Shown here piece after piece: positions 1 through 11,719 of a stretch of DNA of 64,000 nucleotides. The translations under genes were made by a program, and so were the position numbers. The notes under the pieces are model-generated. The model made no database searches and was not told the origin of the DNA. It worked only from the letters and a program-made list of their open reading frames with translations. Source of the stretch: Proteles cristata cristata (taxonomy: Eukaryota; Chordata; Mammalia; Carnivora; Hyaenidae); contig JAESUZ010000338.1 in the NCBI GenBank assembly GCA_017311185.1, positions 372,001-436,000 of the forward strand, written 5' to 3'. Within the stretch, counting starts at the first letter, position 1. Every line of letters starts with the position of its first letter.

Positions 1-689
1 CATCCAGTCCAATGCTCATATTTTACATGAGAGAATAATGAAAGTGAGGAAAGTTGAACAAACTTCTCCCAAGGGCACAGACAAGCTTTGGGGAGCAGCT
101 TGAGTAGGATTCAGCTTTGAGCGGAGATTAAAACTGGATTATCACCACATTATCTAAGATGCTCCTGAAGAACTGAATAATTACTTATATCCTAAGACAT
201 CTGAAATATGAATTACAAACTGAACAAAGAATTTGCAGAACTACTTCTAAACCACACGAGATTTAAAAAAGATAAGATGAAAACTATTTGTGGGAAGCTT
301 GCTATGAGAAATGACCTACGTAGGTATGTACTCTTGATAAGGTGACTTTCTCAAAATGGATAAGAAGGTAACACTGAAAATTCTGTGTTTTCATAGGCTT
401 TCTTTTTTTATACTCTTACAATGCCTTTAACTGCAAATAAATGTATCCACGTGTAAAGTAAGAATACATTTTGTTCAAGTACCATGAATATTAAGAAATA
501 AAAAGTTTTTTCAGAATTCATATCTTGTGTGAAAGGAGATAATATATTTACTGGGCATGTTTTTTAGGAAGTTAACTAAATATAATATAATTAAAATACA
601 TATTTTAGCTTCACTGAGACCTTAAAAACTACTTGAGGGGAAAATTTAAACAAGCAAAACACACACTTTGTTTCAGGCTTTCGACAAAC
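1..689. other. Intergenic, nothing recognised
   Basis: AT-rich single-copy-looking sequence. The only open frame is short and has no coding signature. I see no repeat family, exon or RNA gene here. Confidence 0.6.
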
Positions 690-1990
690 ATTTAAAAAGG
701 AAGATATCATAGAACAGCAAGCCCCCAGACAGGACAACGACAGAGTATCATGAGAGGGCAGAGGAGATATCCCCACCTCTATATGCCTCATAAATGAAGA
801 CCTAGAAGGGAAAGGACAGTCTAGACCATCAAAAGTCTGCAGTAGTAGAAGGGATGTTCTGATAGGAAACAATTGTTCCAGGTAGAAGAATCAGTGTGTG
901 CAAAGACCTCCCAGCTTGACAAAGGCTAGACTATTTGTGGAAATGCGAAGCATCCAGCCTAACTAGATAACTACAAAGATGACGTATCTCTGCACGGCTA
1001 CCTGTGGTATAACTGAGAGGTGCCAATATTGCGGTCAGGAGATGTCAGACAGTTCCGGATGCTAGGGAGACACAACCGAAGTCGGAGCTTGCCATGAGAA
1101 CAATGGGAAATCATTAAAGGGTTTTAGAAACATAAACCTAGTGAGCCACCAAAATCAGATGCATCATCGAGGAGTGGCTTTGGAAGACACCTTTGCTATA
1201 GGACTAGAGAAAGGGGGAAGGTAAATGATCGCTAGTGATGTAAAGTCTTCCAAGAGTAACCAGACTTCAGGGGACTTGAAAGCTGAGTGATACATGGTCA
1301 GGTGGTAAAGAGGAGGAAGACCACTGTCACAGAAACACGTAATCAAAGATGAAAAACAGGGACTGCTTGTGGTATACAAATGGAGTTGATTTGACAAAAA
1401 CGGTTTTAGGAAAGGGGATATAAGATCTACAGAATGGGCTAAACCATGCAAGACAGAAGATGAGGAAATATAATCTGTCTTTGTATTAAGACTCTGACGG
1501 CTTTGAGTCATGTAGTATGGGATGGCGGGGATCCCTTCAGAGTCAAGGAAATCAGGTCAGGGATTATTTCAGAAACGAAGCTGGAAATGCCAAAGACCGT
1601 TCTGAGGTTTGGAAGGGAGATCTGGGAGGGTGCAGAGGATGAACTCCGGGCTAGTGTGGACGGAGGAGGTCTCTGATTTGCACAGGAGCAGGGCCCACGT
1701 CACCCACATGGCTGCTGCATCCTAATACAACACGCATGCAAATATGGCTGAAAGGTGAAGGGAGTCTGTCTACAGAAGGACGATGTATTTGTTTTCTGAC
1801 AGGGGTTTTTGGTCAGTATGTGGACAAATTCATCAATCTCAAGATCTGAGGAAGGAAGGAAATAAAGAAATGGCAGAAGCTGAGATCTTATTAACCACAG
1901 GGGATCCAAGGAAGAGAATATGAAAAATTGCACGGTGAGTCTTCCTGCTGACCCTCCGATCATAGGAACAAAGGAGGAGGAATAGGAAAT
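690..1990. repeat. Old interspersed repeat, family not named
   Basis: The text resembles an ancient mammalian dispersed repeat seen again at about 5,870, 6,790 and 10,200. Typical stretches are CAATGGGAAATCATTAAAGG followed by a gain of purine-rich sequence, and phrases such as GAAGGGAGATCTGGGAGGG. Minus-strand open frames here (up to 115 codons) look accidental. I recognise the style from other mammalian genomes but cannot give the family name with confidence; a repeat-library search would settle it. Confidence 0.4.
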
Positions 1991-2284
1991 GGGTGCATTT
2001 AATTTCTAAGTGATCACGTTTTACAGAAATTTGGCACAACCTAGATTATAGATTTAACCAAGATTTCAATAAAATTTTGCATCAGCTACAAGAGAGCAAA
2101 TTATTTTTGAAATGATTTTACAGTAATACCTCCATTCACCATTTTCACTATTTCCTGCTGTCCATTTGATCATTTATTTCTACTTATTGACCTCTTCAAA
2201 ATTGAAGACACCAAAATGTAAAAATAAAAACAATGAATGCATCACGTCTTTTGGAACTCATGAGATTTTTATGAGAAAGGAAGA

Positions 2285-2420
2285 GGGGCACGTGGGTGGC
2301 TCAGTCGGTTAAGCGTCCGACTTCGGCTCAGGTCATGATCTCATGGTTTGTCAGTTCGAGCCTCACATCAGGCTCTGTGTTGACAGCTATCTCAGAGCCT
2401 GGAGCCTGCTTCATAAAAAA
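2285..2420 (+). mobile_element. Can-SINE, tail replaced by purine tract
   Basis: tRNA-Lys-derived carnivore SINE. It begins GGGGCACGTGGGTGGCTCAG and keeps the box-B-like part and the GAGCCTGGAGCCTGCTTC segment. The usual (CT)n and AATAAA tail are missing; the copy runs straight into A6 and then a G/A-rich tract. Open frames crossing it are SINE shadows. Confidence 0.93.
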
Positions 2421-2554
2421 GGAGAGGAGAGGGGAGGGGACGGGAGGGGAGAGGAGAGGAAGAAAAAGAGATGGGGGGGAGGGAGGGAGGAAGGAAAGGA
2501 AAGGAAAGGAAGGAGGAAGGAAGAAAGAGAGATGGGGGAGGGAGGGAGGAAGAA
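2421..2554 (+). repeat. Purine-only tract (GGAGA/GGAAA)n
   Basis: About 130 bases of almost pure G and A attached to the 3' end of the preceding SINE, with GGAGAGG, GGGAGGGAGG and GGAAAGGAAA subrepeats. A polypurine tract of this length can form triplex DNA. It probably expanded from the SINE tail. Confidence 0.9.
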
Positions 2555-3025
2555 TAATTAGTTACATCTCTACTGATTGATGGACTTTATTCCCCAAGTA
2601 GAAAAATTAGAAAATATTTTTTAAAATTTTAAGTATTATTAAAATGATAATTATGAAATATTGCCTAGTAAAACACATGGGTTTCTAATAAATACATTTT
2701 AATTAACATATATTTTGCCATAAAATTGCTGCTTCAAATATGATGTAAAGGCTTTTTGTTCCTAAACTGTGTATTTCATATTTTTTATTCCATCATGATA
2801 GCAAACTTTTTTCCTTATGGATAATATAAAAGCAAACTTAAGTATAATATGGACAACTTATTACAATTACTAAATTCATAAAATGTGAATTAAGGGAGTT
2901 TTATCATAAATGCTTAACTAAATTGTGCCACCACATTTTAAATTTGTTTTCCTTATATCTCACAAGTACCCGTAATTGGAAATTTGCTACCTGGTGGGGA
3001 GAAAAATCACACAAAAGAGTTATTT
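2555..3025. other. AT-rich spacer
   Basis: Low-complexity AT-rich sequence between two repeats. No exon, RNA or named repeat seen. Confidence 0.6.
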
Positions 3026-3094
3026 TAGATAGATAGATGATAGATTGATACATAGGTAATAGATTAATGATAGATAGATGATAGATAGATAGAT

Positions 3095-3148
<54 letters not shown>

Positions 3149-3293
3149 AAGATATGATAGATAGATAGGTAAGTAGGTAGGTAGATAAGTAGGTAGGTAG
3201 GTAGGTTGATAGATAGATGATAGATTAATGATAGATAGATTGATTGATTGATATGATAGGTAGGTAGGTAGATAGATGATAGATAGATAGATA
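3026..3293 (+). repeat. GATA/GGTA tetranucleotide microsatellite
   Basis: Roughly 270 bases of tetranucleotide repeat. It has a pure (AGAT)n core near 3,094-3,148, flanked by interrupted AGATGAT units and blocks of GTAG (3,170-3,205 and 3,257-3,271) and GATT. The 77-codon minus-strand frame is the repeat translated. The long pure core suggests length polymorphism. Confidence 0.97.
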
Positions 3294-3727
3294 ACAATGA
3301 TTTTTGCTATTAAGCCTCACTTCAGCAACAAGGAAGGTAGCAAAATGTCTGAGACTCCCTTATTCGTATTTTAATTGAAAAGTTAACAGTTATAGAAAAG
3401 CAAAAGTTTTTTCTGTGTGAATTTGAGCAACTTTCACCATGAGCAACTTTCACTCTGTTACAAAATACAGAGAAATAATAGAGAGGCTTATGGCACTCAA
3501 TCAGACCAGCATCCTGTAATTTTTTAAATTAAGTCCCCTTTTAAAGACTTCAGAATAGGTACCATGACAAGACCCACAGCTCTTAGTCTTTCTTTAAGCA
3601 GATAACGAAGACTGAGGAAAGAAGTCTTTCTGTCTTTAAATAAACCTGCCTCAACACAACTGGGTCTTACTCAATTTGCACTTTGGCTGCCAAGCCGTGG
3701 AGGGCAGTTCCTATTAACTTCTGTTTA
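3294..3727. other. Spacer, nothing recognised
   Basis: AT-rich. It contains a small direct repeat of GAGCAACTTTCAC at about 3,425-3,452. No gene or named repeat seen. Confidence 0.55.
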
Positions 3728-3948
3728 GGGGCGCCTGAGTGGCTCAGCTGATTGAGTGTCTGACTTCGGCTCACGTCATGATCTCACGGTTCATGAGTCT
3801 GAGACCCGTGTTGGGCTCTGTGCTGACAGCTCAGAGCCTGAATCCTGCTTTGGACTCTGTGTGTGTGTGTCTCTCTCTCTGTCCCCCTCCCCCCAGGCTC
3901 GTGCTCTATCTCTGCTCCAAAAATAAATACATATTTTTAAAAATTATG
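3728..3948 (+). mobile_element. Can-SINE (full length)
   Basis: Starts GGGGCGCCTGAGTGGCTCAG and has the GTCATGATCTCACGG box-B region, a (GT)/(CT) stretch and the tail CCAAAAATAAATACAT. It is diverged from the younger copies, so older. The overlapping 120-codon frame is a shadow. Confidence 0.93.
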
Positions 3949-5869
3949 TTTATTTATTTATTTAGCTGGGAAAATGTTTTTCTGGAAATTGCAACACACC
4001 CTCCTCCAATCTGGTTGTTCTCTGAAAATTTCATTCCCCAATTCATCAGCATATTTTATCCCACTAGTCAAAGGAGTTTAAACGATTTGCCCTTAACATA
4101 GTTCTTCACTCGTAAGCTACATTAAAAAAATAAAATCCCATGAAAGGTTTGGATTTTATATATATATATATATAAAGACATGCAAATAAGACATATATGC
4201 ATATCTTAGAAAAAATCAATTTGCCTTTATCAATCTCATAGTTTTTGCAACTTTCGCAAGTGTATAAGTTATAAAACTATTTCTCCAAGAAATCAACCCA
4301 CCAAAGTAATCAAGAAAGTGAAACAAATTTTTAAATACTTGATTAAATAAGTCATAAGAAATGTCAATAAGAAAGTCATACCGAAAACTAAAATGCAGGG
4401 TACTTCAGCATTTAATTAATTAGCTAATAGAATTTTCACTAAAAATCTTTATTTTCAAATAAGAGTACATATGCACATTTTAAAGGGTGATGATTTTCTG
4501 CACTGTTAAACATTTCTGCTTTCCGTTATTTCCTTGGCACTCCATTTTTAACCCAACCTCCTATTTAGATACACACACGCAAATGCATGTGCACGCGCGA
4601 GCGTGCGCGCACACACACACACACCTATATACACAAGCACAGATACCATCGGTTTTGCTTAACATGAAAAAGCAATTCTTAACTGTTATATTTAAAGGTA
4701 ATATGAACAAGATGCTGTTTGGGCACCGTCAGCATTGAAGTCAGAAACTCATGAGAAATGGCCCACGTGCAGAAGCCAGAGCATATACTGCATGGGAAAG
4801 ATATACAGATGATACCAGCTCCCTCACGCTTTGTAGGTAATGGAGGTGTGCATCTGCGCAGCCTTAGCAAAGAGTGATAATTGGTCCCAAGGGAGCAGCA
4901 AGAACTTAACTCAACTTAGAAACAAACTAATTCTTTTGATAGCACCGTTGGCAGAGTAACTGCTTCAGATCATAAAGGAAAGAACAAAAAAGACTACCAT
5001 TTCTAGAGATGGAAGGTCCCTTTTCTTCATTTTTCTCTGTGCAAGTCTCCCTTCCTTCCTTCTCTACAGATATAGAACATGATGACAGCCTGAGGTGTTA
5101 TCAGTGCAGTCGTTTCAATAATATTTAACTCACATAAGAAACGGGCAGAGAATTTATTATTATTTGAGATCAGCATTTGCCTGGAGGTTGTGTGACGTTG
5201 CTAATCTTACCGCCGCTTTTTAAAGAAGCATTTTCCTACCCTTCAATTATAAGGTTTTTTTTAATTGGGTTTTTTAATTTTTAAAGGTCTTTAATAATAA
5301 ATTACCCACAGCATGTCTATTGCCAACCACAGATGCCATCTCGCCCAGTCCTGTTTTTAAAGTACTTTATAATTAATGACAATATTAACTGATTTTAGGA
5401 AACAGTTTTATTTCCAAACCCAGACCATTATTTCACCTTCTAAATACATGCCTGGTCCATGAAAACTACAGTGTAGAATACATGGTGTGAATACCATGGA
5501 AGACTATAAATGGAAGATGTAACTGAATTAATCCCAATGACTGTCAAGCATAGGTTCATATACACTTCCTCTCCTTTATTCCACCAATTTCTAAACCAAT
5601 TATTCAAAATCCAATTCAAAGTTCACTTCCTTCGTGAAGTAATAATATTTATTACTTGAGGATAAATTAACTAACACATTAAGGTAACACAGTCTTTTGG
5701 GGTCAGGCAATGGGGTATAGAAGGAATTCATTCCCTGACTTCAAGAAGCCCAGTCTAGATAGAAATAAATAATCATAAAACAAAATTGCAAGCTCATTAA
5801 TGGAAATATGAAGAAGTTAGTACAGAAATAGCAAAAACGGATGCTTATTGTGTTGTAGAAGTGAAGACA
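3949..5869. other. Intergenic block, no gene seen
   Basis: AT-rich sequence with (TA)n at 4,158-4,175 and a CA/CG alternating tract at 4,569-4,625. Open frames are all under 90 codons and show no domain or exon signal. Confidence 0.55.
4569..4625 (+). repeat. Alternating CA/CG tract
   Basis: An interrupted purine-pyrimidine alternation: ACACACACGC, then TGCACGCGCGAGCGTGCGCG, then (CA)n. Such tracts favour left-handed Z-DNA. It lies in an AT-rich region far from the CpG island. Confidence 0.85.
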
Positions 5870-6250
5870 GGCATTCTGGAGGCCAGGAGGTATCCTTTAG
5901 AAAGAGCAGGTGTTGGACAGTTGATTGATTGGCAGGGGATAATAGGTGTTACTTGAGTTCAGTGGAAATAAACTGGGAGTAGATCTTCCATGAGGACGTG
6001 ACTGCAAGAGCAAAGCTCCAGGAGTGACGAACAGCAGAAGGTGTAGGGGGCACCACAAACAGTGCGCATTCCCAATGAAAAGAAGAAAACCAGGAATTGA
6101 AGCAGTGGAAGACGAGGCTGGAGACGTGTCTGCATAGAGGTTTGATCAACATGATGCTGCAAATAACCCTTAGTGTCTTGGAATCTATCTCAGAAACAGT
6201 GGAAATCATCAAAATGCTTTGAGGAGGGAAAGATACCCTCCGATTTGTGT
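5870..6250. repeat. Old interspersed repeat, family not named
   Basis: Resembles the element at 690-1,990: 'gaggccaggaggtat' style purine-rich text, then GACTGCAAGAGCAAAGCTCC and GATGCTGCAAATAACCC. The minus-strand frames of 87 and 67 codons are probably chance openings. The assignment is by pattern memory only. Confidence 0.35.
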
Positions 6251-6589
6251 GTGTCTTGTCTTGATTTACTCTTTTCTGTATTTTTTAATCACTATAAGGT
6301 GCTTGAACATTGCATTTGAGAAGTCTAGTTCGGAGGAAACTAAGGATGTGCACTATTTCAGCGTAGGGATAATGAGCACATAAATAAGGGTACTTTGATG
6401 GGATGGAAGGATTTGCAGAGAATATGTTCAAGAAATATTGGGGAGGTAAAATAACAATGCAAGATGTTATTTTAGACCAGAGGATTAAAGAGAAATCAAA
6501 GACCACTCTGAAGAAGTACCATATGGTTCAACAAATGTCTTCAATTACCATCCAAATGCCAGTCTTCCTAAGTGACTTTGGCACATTAC

Positions 6590-6745
6590 TTCACACACTT
6601 AAATTTAGTTACCAAAAATATAAATTGGGAATTAAGTGCTATCCATTTTTATACACTGTTAATATTAGTTAAGGTACTTCATATAAAGTACTTGGCACAG
6701 TGAGATACATACTATGACCTCAATAAATGTTAGCTGGGTATTCTA
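6590..6745 (+). repeat. MIR SINE remnant
   Basis: Diverged MIR 3' half: a run of short-range similarity ending in ACTTGGCACAGTGAGATACA and CTCAATAAATGTTAGCTGGG, which matches the conserved MIR tail (GGCACATAGTAAGCGCTCAATAAATGTT). The 3' portion of the 89-codon frame at 6,403 overlaps it. Confidence 0.65.
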
Positions 6746-6789
6746 ATTAATAATATTAGGAATTGTATGTAGATACTGGTACTATTGAC

Positions 6790-8070
6790 TGAAAAAGAGA
6801 GAGATGGAAGAAGTTATCATTTTAGGGGAAAGGAGATGATGAGTTCAATTTTGAAAATTCCAAACAATTATGGAAGAGGACATTCACATGGAAATGCTCA
6901 AGATATGAGAGTGCTGATCTAATCCCAGAGATAGTATGATGGTTGAGGATATCGGTATGATGGCAACAGGAAAACAAAAATTGGGAGCAATGAAACTTAG
7001 GAGCAATGAAAATGATGAGTCCTAAGGAGATAGAATAAAAATGGGAGCCAGGTGAGCCACCTGGCTGGCTCAGTCAGTAGAGCACGTGACTCTTGATCTC
7101 AGGTTTGTGAGTTTGAGCCCCATGGTGGGTACAGAAATTACTTTAAAAATTTTTTTTAAAAAAGAAACTTGGGAGGGTGAAGAAGACAGTGATCTAGAAA
7201 GATAAAGTTTAACATAAAGTCCAACAAGATAACTGAAAATGCCTAGTGGAGTTGGCCAACAGGAGGCTGTTAGAACCGGAAAAAACAATTCTACGGTCAA
7301 GGGTGGGAAGCCGGGAGGCAACAGGCTGCTGAGACTAGAGGCAGTGACTGGAAACTGGCCTTTCAAGAAATTCCATGGAAGTTATAAGGAGGGGCACTGA
7401 GGAGGGGAGCAGGCGCAAGAGGAATGTTGAGTGTGCGCCCGAGCCCGTGCCTGCCAGGACAGGATGGCCGCGTCGTTTTCAACGTCTGTAACTACTGCAG
7501 AGTTGAGATCATTTTGAAAACTAGTTCTAGAAAAGAAGGACTGGTGACATAAGACAGAGAAGGGATGGACTGGTCACGGCCTCAGAGGAAGCAAGAGAGG
7601 TTTGTGTTCATCACGGGAGCGAATGATTTGGCTTTGAAGCATCTCCTCTGCCCTGAAACAAAGAGGACATAGATTAGAAAGGTACAGAAGGACAAAGGTT
7701 TGTAAATTTTACTGGAGATGGAGTGGGGGAAGCAAGATAAAAGAACCACTCCAGATGCTTGAAATAACGATATAATCTCAATAAATGATAGAAAAGTCAT
7801 CCACCAGGGCCAGGAAGTCCGATTTTGAGAAGATGGCTGAAGGTGTGAGATCATCACAGGCAGAAGGGCAGTGTGAGCCGACAAAGGGCAGTGAATGGAC
7901 AGAGGAGCCTGACAGATATCTGGCTGAAACTACACACAAAATGTTTACAATGGGCCCAACTGTACCAGTGTGTGATCTGTCCCAAACAGATTCATGTTCT
8001 AGGTGTAAAAATATGGAAAGTGAATGTTGTTGTTGATGCCATGTTACTAGAAACTGGAAGGTAGGACATC
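6790..8070. repeat. Old interspersed repeat, second half, SINE-interrupted
   Basis: Continues the unnamed ancient family: TCACATGGAAATGCTCAAG, AAAATGCCTAGTGGAGTTGG, and a G/A-rich 3' part. A short tRNA-type SINE lies inside at 7,052-7,165. Frames of 83-100 codons here have no recognisable protein. The interior around 7,420-7,490 is locally CpG-rich. Confidence 0.35.
7052..7165 (+). mobile_element. Short carnivore tRNA-type SINE
   Basis: GTGAGCCACCTGGCTGGCTC, then CAGTAGAGCACGTGACTCTT, then GTGAGTTTGAGCCCCATGGT and GGGTACAGAAATTACTTTAAAAA. This is a tRNA-like head joined directly to an A/T tail without a (CT)n region, as in the short Can-SINE class. The anticodon arm is decayed, so it is not a working tRNA. 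Confidence 0.85.
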
Positions 8071-8226
8071 ATCCTCCATGAAGAACACCAAAGGCTGGAG
8101 TGAAATAATAGTTTTGATGACCAAACATGGGGCCCAGGCTGGGTAGGGAATGAAGAGTAGGAGGAATTGAAAGAATAGAAAAAAAACAGAAATGTCAAAG
8201 GACTGGAGAGATCAATGAGGTTGACC

Positions 8227-8479
8227 AGAAATACTCCTTCTAGGGGCGCCTGGGTGGCCTAGTCGGTTAAGCGTCCAACTTTTGCTTAGGTCATGATCTC
8301 GCGGTTCATGGGTTCAAGCCTCCTGTCGGGCTCTGTGTTGACTGCCAGCTCAGAGCCTGGAGCCTGTTTCAGTCTGTGACTCCCTCTCTCTATGACCTCT
8401 CCCCTGTTCAAGCTGTCTCTCTCTCTCTCCTAGAAATAAATAAAACATTAAAAAAAAAAAAAAAAGAAATACTCCTTCT
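8227..8479 (+). mobile_element. Can-SINE with perfect 15-bp target duplication
   Basis: The body is about 8,243-8,464. AGAAATACTCCTTCT flanks it perfectly at 8,227-8,241 and 8,465-8,479. It belongs to the subgroup with GCTTAGGTCATG, GTTGACTGCCAGCTC, TTTCAGTCTGTGACTCCC and CTAGAAATAAATAAA, and ends in a long A run. Intact duplications and the long A tail point to a recent insertion. Confidence 0.97.
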
Positions 8480-9687
8480 CATTCAGACTGCTGGGTTACT
8501 GGCTCCTTAACCCTAGTAAGGGCTGATACACAGGGCACTTCACCTCTGTGGCCACTGGAGTCAGCATCTCATTCAGGCTGGGCCAGCCATAGTGACTGTG
8601 CCCAGCCACTGTGTTCAGGACAAAGCACTCCTATTCCCCAAGCAGCTCATTCAGTGTCCTTCCTGGGATTCTTTGGAACTGGAGATGGTGCAAAATCTCC
8701 CTCGTCTTTTGGGGAGGTTCTGAGCATGTAAACTCAGCCTCATGAGGGAATCAAAGTAACATCACAAGAAAAGCAGTAATGAGAAAGAAGAAGGTGAAAG
8801 GGAAGAAAAGAGGGAATGAAAAAGAGACAAAACAGAAGAGAGGAGAAGGAGAGAGAGAAAGAGAGAGAAAGGTGATGATGATGTAATTGCTATTAGGGAT
8901 GTCATATGCTCATTCTGCAAAGTAATAAACTAACCCATTGACCCTGAGTCCCCATCCACAGTCTCATATGTACAAAACGTTTTATACGTATGCACTTTCT
9001 GCAAGAACTAGGTCTTGACTTGTAATTTAATAAAGGTAACAGAATGAAAATTAAGCTAGTCAAGTTATCCTCTATATTTGAACATTTCCTGAAGAGAAGG
9101 TGCCAAGGAGCAGTGCCTGCTCCCACATAAAAACAAACAACCTCTTCTTTTTCAGTTAAATGATTCTGTTCGTTGCATTTTCTTTTACATTATCCTGAAG
9201 CTGTATACAGTCATATTACATTAAGCTTAGAAAGGTCAAGTACTGAAGATTATCTGGTCTAACTGAAATATGAATTAGTGTCTAGTAGAGGTTAAAATTT
9301 ACGGTAGCTGAAGGGACGGAGATAATTCTTGCATTCGGCTTCAACGGAAGTTAACGAGGCTCTCTTTAGGTTAGTCTTATGCAGATGATTGTGTAAAAGC
9401 TCCTTTTAAAACTTACAAGAATGCCTGGAATTAATGTGCAAACCAAATAAACCAATTTATCAAACAGTCATCATGTAGTAACTGTTCAAATATTTATTAA
9501 ATGCTCACCATATTCTAATTAATCTTTTAACTTCAAAATAACCTATATCTATAGATTATTTCTCGTTCTTCCTCTGTATACAGATATACAAAATATATAA
9601 GACACACATTACACGTACATAAATATAAACATATAAATTTGATTTCGCCAAATTTATGGGCCTAAAATCCATATAAGAGATTTATTT
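8480..9687. other. Intergenic block, no gene seen
   Basis: Contains a G/A-rich stretch at 8,780-8,872 with (GAGA)n, and AT-rich flanks. Nothing else recognised. Confidence 0.55.
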
Positions 9688-9816
9688 GAAGGACACCAGA
9701 GCTGCTCAGTCGGTTAAGCAGCCTATTCTTGTTTTCAGCTCTGGTCATGATCTCAAGGCTCATGGTACTGACCCCTACATTGGGCTCCACACTGAGCATG
9801 GAGGCTATTTGGGATC

Positions 9817-9847
<31 letters not shown>

Positions 9848-9893
9848 GGCTCTCTGGCTCTCAAAATAAATAATAAAACATTTTTAAAAAAGA
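9688..9893 (+). mobile_element. Can-SINE, diverged
   Basis: Decayed head (CACCAGAGCTGCTCAGTCGG), GGTCATGATCTCAAGG, (CT)n at 9,819-9,842, and tail TCAAAATAAATAATAAAACA. GATTTATTTGA before it and GATTTGTTTGA after it look like a target duplication with one change. Older than the copies with perfect flanks. Confidence 0.9.
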
Positions 9894-10199
9894 TTTGTTT
9901 GAACATTTTAAATAGGAAGAATGGGAGCACTGAATTCAGCAGGCTCTCCCTTCTAGTTGCACTTACCCTTATTCACAGTGCAGGGTCATTTCCACACCAA
10001 GGCTGAATTATGAGGTTGATTAGCAAATTACTGTCTTGTAAGTCTCTCAGCCTCTAGGCAACTAGGTCAGCACACCTCTCCACACTGACAAACCCTCCCC
10101 GTGGGATCAAGTCGTTGTCCTACAAGAGAACTCGAGCTTTCAGTTTTAGCTGGACCCAGAACATCATTTTTTTTTTTAAATCACTCAGATTATTTCTCT
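9894..10199. other. Spacer, nothing recognised
   Basis: Moderately GC sequence with a T/A run near 10,169. The 77-codon frame starting at 10,101 has no recognisable content. Confidence 0.5.
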
Positions 10200-10720
10200 C
10201 ATGACAGTAGTAAGATCTCCAGAACAGTGAATGAAGATCAAGAAGAGTGTCCAGATCTAAGCCCTGGGCCACTCCAACATCCAGATGTCAGAAAAAGAGA
10301 AAATCAAGTAAGGAAATCCAGGAGTGACCAATGAGAGAGTAAAACAACAACTGAGAGCATGTGTTGGACCAACTGAGAGCATGTGTTGGACACGGTCAAG
10401 TAAAATGAAGCCTGAGGAGTGACATCTAGACTTGGCAATATGGTAGTTGCTGATGATTCCACCGTGAACAGTGTGAATGGAGAGATGTGGCAAAGTCTGA
10501 CTCAGGTGGGCAAGTGAGGGCAAGAGTAATGGCCAATCCTGTCTAAAGAGAACTCAGGCAAGGGGCTTTGCTGCAGAGAACACAGAAATGGGGTGGAACT
10601 GGTGGAGGACGGGCGCTAAGAAAATGCTGTTTTGAATGGAAGGAAGAAGAGCTGGTAAGGACAGAAGAGAGAACAAAATGTGACAATGAGACAGAGGAGA
10701 GAGTTGTCTACTGACATCCT
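10200..10720. repeat. Old interspersed repeat, family not named
   Basis: AGCCCTGGGCCACTCCAACA, GGTCAAGTAAAATGAAGCCT and GACTTGGCAATATGGTAG match the 3' part of the same unnamed ancient family as the block at 6,790. A 22-base unit is tandemly doubled inside it at 10,349-10,392. Confidence 0.45.
10349..10392 (+). repeat. Two-copy 22-bp tandem duplication
   Basis: The unit begins AACTGAGAGCATGTGTTGG. Copy one is 10,349-10,370 and copy two 10,371-10,392, differing only at the last base. It looks like a recent slippage or fill-in duplication. Confidence 0.95.
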
Positions 10721-10769
10721 TGGGCATGTGACAGAAGATCAAATTTGTGCAGGTAGAACTTGTGGAGTG

Positions 10770-10826
10770 AAAGAGGATGAGAAGAGAAGAGAAGAAAGAG
10801 AAGAGAAGAGAAGAGAAGAAAAAGGA

Positions 10827-10858
<32 letters not shown>

Positions 10859-10892
10859 AGAAAGAAAGAAGGAAAGAAAAAGAAAGAAGGAA
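10770..10892 (+). repeat. (GAAA)n / (GAGAA)n purine tract
   Basis: GAGAAGAGAA units grade into a pure (GAAA)n core near 10,825-10,860, then AAGAAAGAAGG. All frames across it are Lys/Glu/Arg repeats without meaning. Confidence 0.96.
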
Positions 10893-11719
10893 TCACATGA
10901 AGGTTTTTATTTTAACTTACCAAAATCGTATCAAAGTACTTATAAATAAGCAAAATAAAATAATCCATATATAGTCTTTAAAAGAGTAAAACAAAAAGAC
11001 TATGTCACACAAATATTAAAATCAATTAGGAAGTGTTTAATGAGCACCTCCAGTAGAATGAGAAACATGTCTATGGGCAAATGAAAAGAAACGATGAAGA
11101 AATGTTTGCTATAGTTAAGGTATGTAGCCATGGAATCTACTAAATTGTCTACGATATTTTCTATATCACCCAGTATATAATAAATATTTCATATACTAAA
11201 TATTTAGTATTTAGTAAATACTAAAAAAATACTAAAAAATACTAAAATTAATACTGAAATAAATAAAATAAATACTAAATATTTATATTTATTACTGAAA
11301 CTAAATATTTTTGTTGATAGTAAATATAATTACACTATTGTTACTGCTATTTTTTAACCCTGTGGTCAATTACCTCATTGACTTGAAGTGTAAGAACGCA
11401 AGTAGTAGGGAACTATGATGATACTCTGTAAAGAACAAATTGTCTTTCCTGACGGGCCTCATTTATATCCAGGTTTCAAAGTGCTCTTAACATTCCGGTA
11501 AATTTTCTCTTTTGCCTGGTGTTCTCCCTGGGACTCAGAATCATTCCCCTTAGGATCCTATCATTAGGAGTGTTCTTTTATTCTTCCAAGGCAATATACG
11601 GCCCAGGACACCAATTGTTCTTTAATTGTTGGCTTCCTTTTCCGTCTTCCTAGCGCAGACCTTCTGCATAAAATGTTTCATCGTAGAGTCAGTGACGGTT
11701 CAGAGCTCGAGCTCAGTCT
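10893..11719. other. AT-rich block, no gene seen
   Basis: From 11,165 to 11,330 the sequence is dominated by imperfect AATACTAAA/TAAATATTT units that can pair with one another. The rest, including 11,340-11,700, matches nothing I recognise. Confidence 0.55.

Noticed and set aside
1164..1511. 115-codon minus-strand frame
   Set aside because: It lies within a block that looks like an old dispersed repeat; Ser/Leu-rich composition follows from the purine-rich plus strand.
3064..3297. 77-codon Tyr/Leu/Ser-rich protein
   Set aside because: Translation of the GATA microsatellite.
7052..7165. tRNA gene
   Set aside because: The tRNA-like A and B boxes belong to a short Can-SINE; there is no intact cloverleaf, and the same applies to every Can-SINE head in the window.
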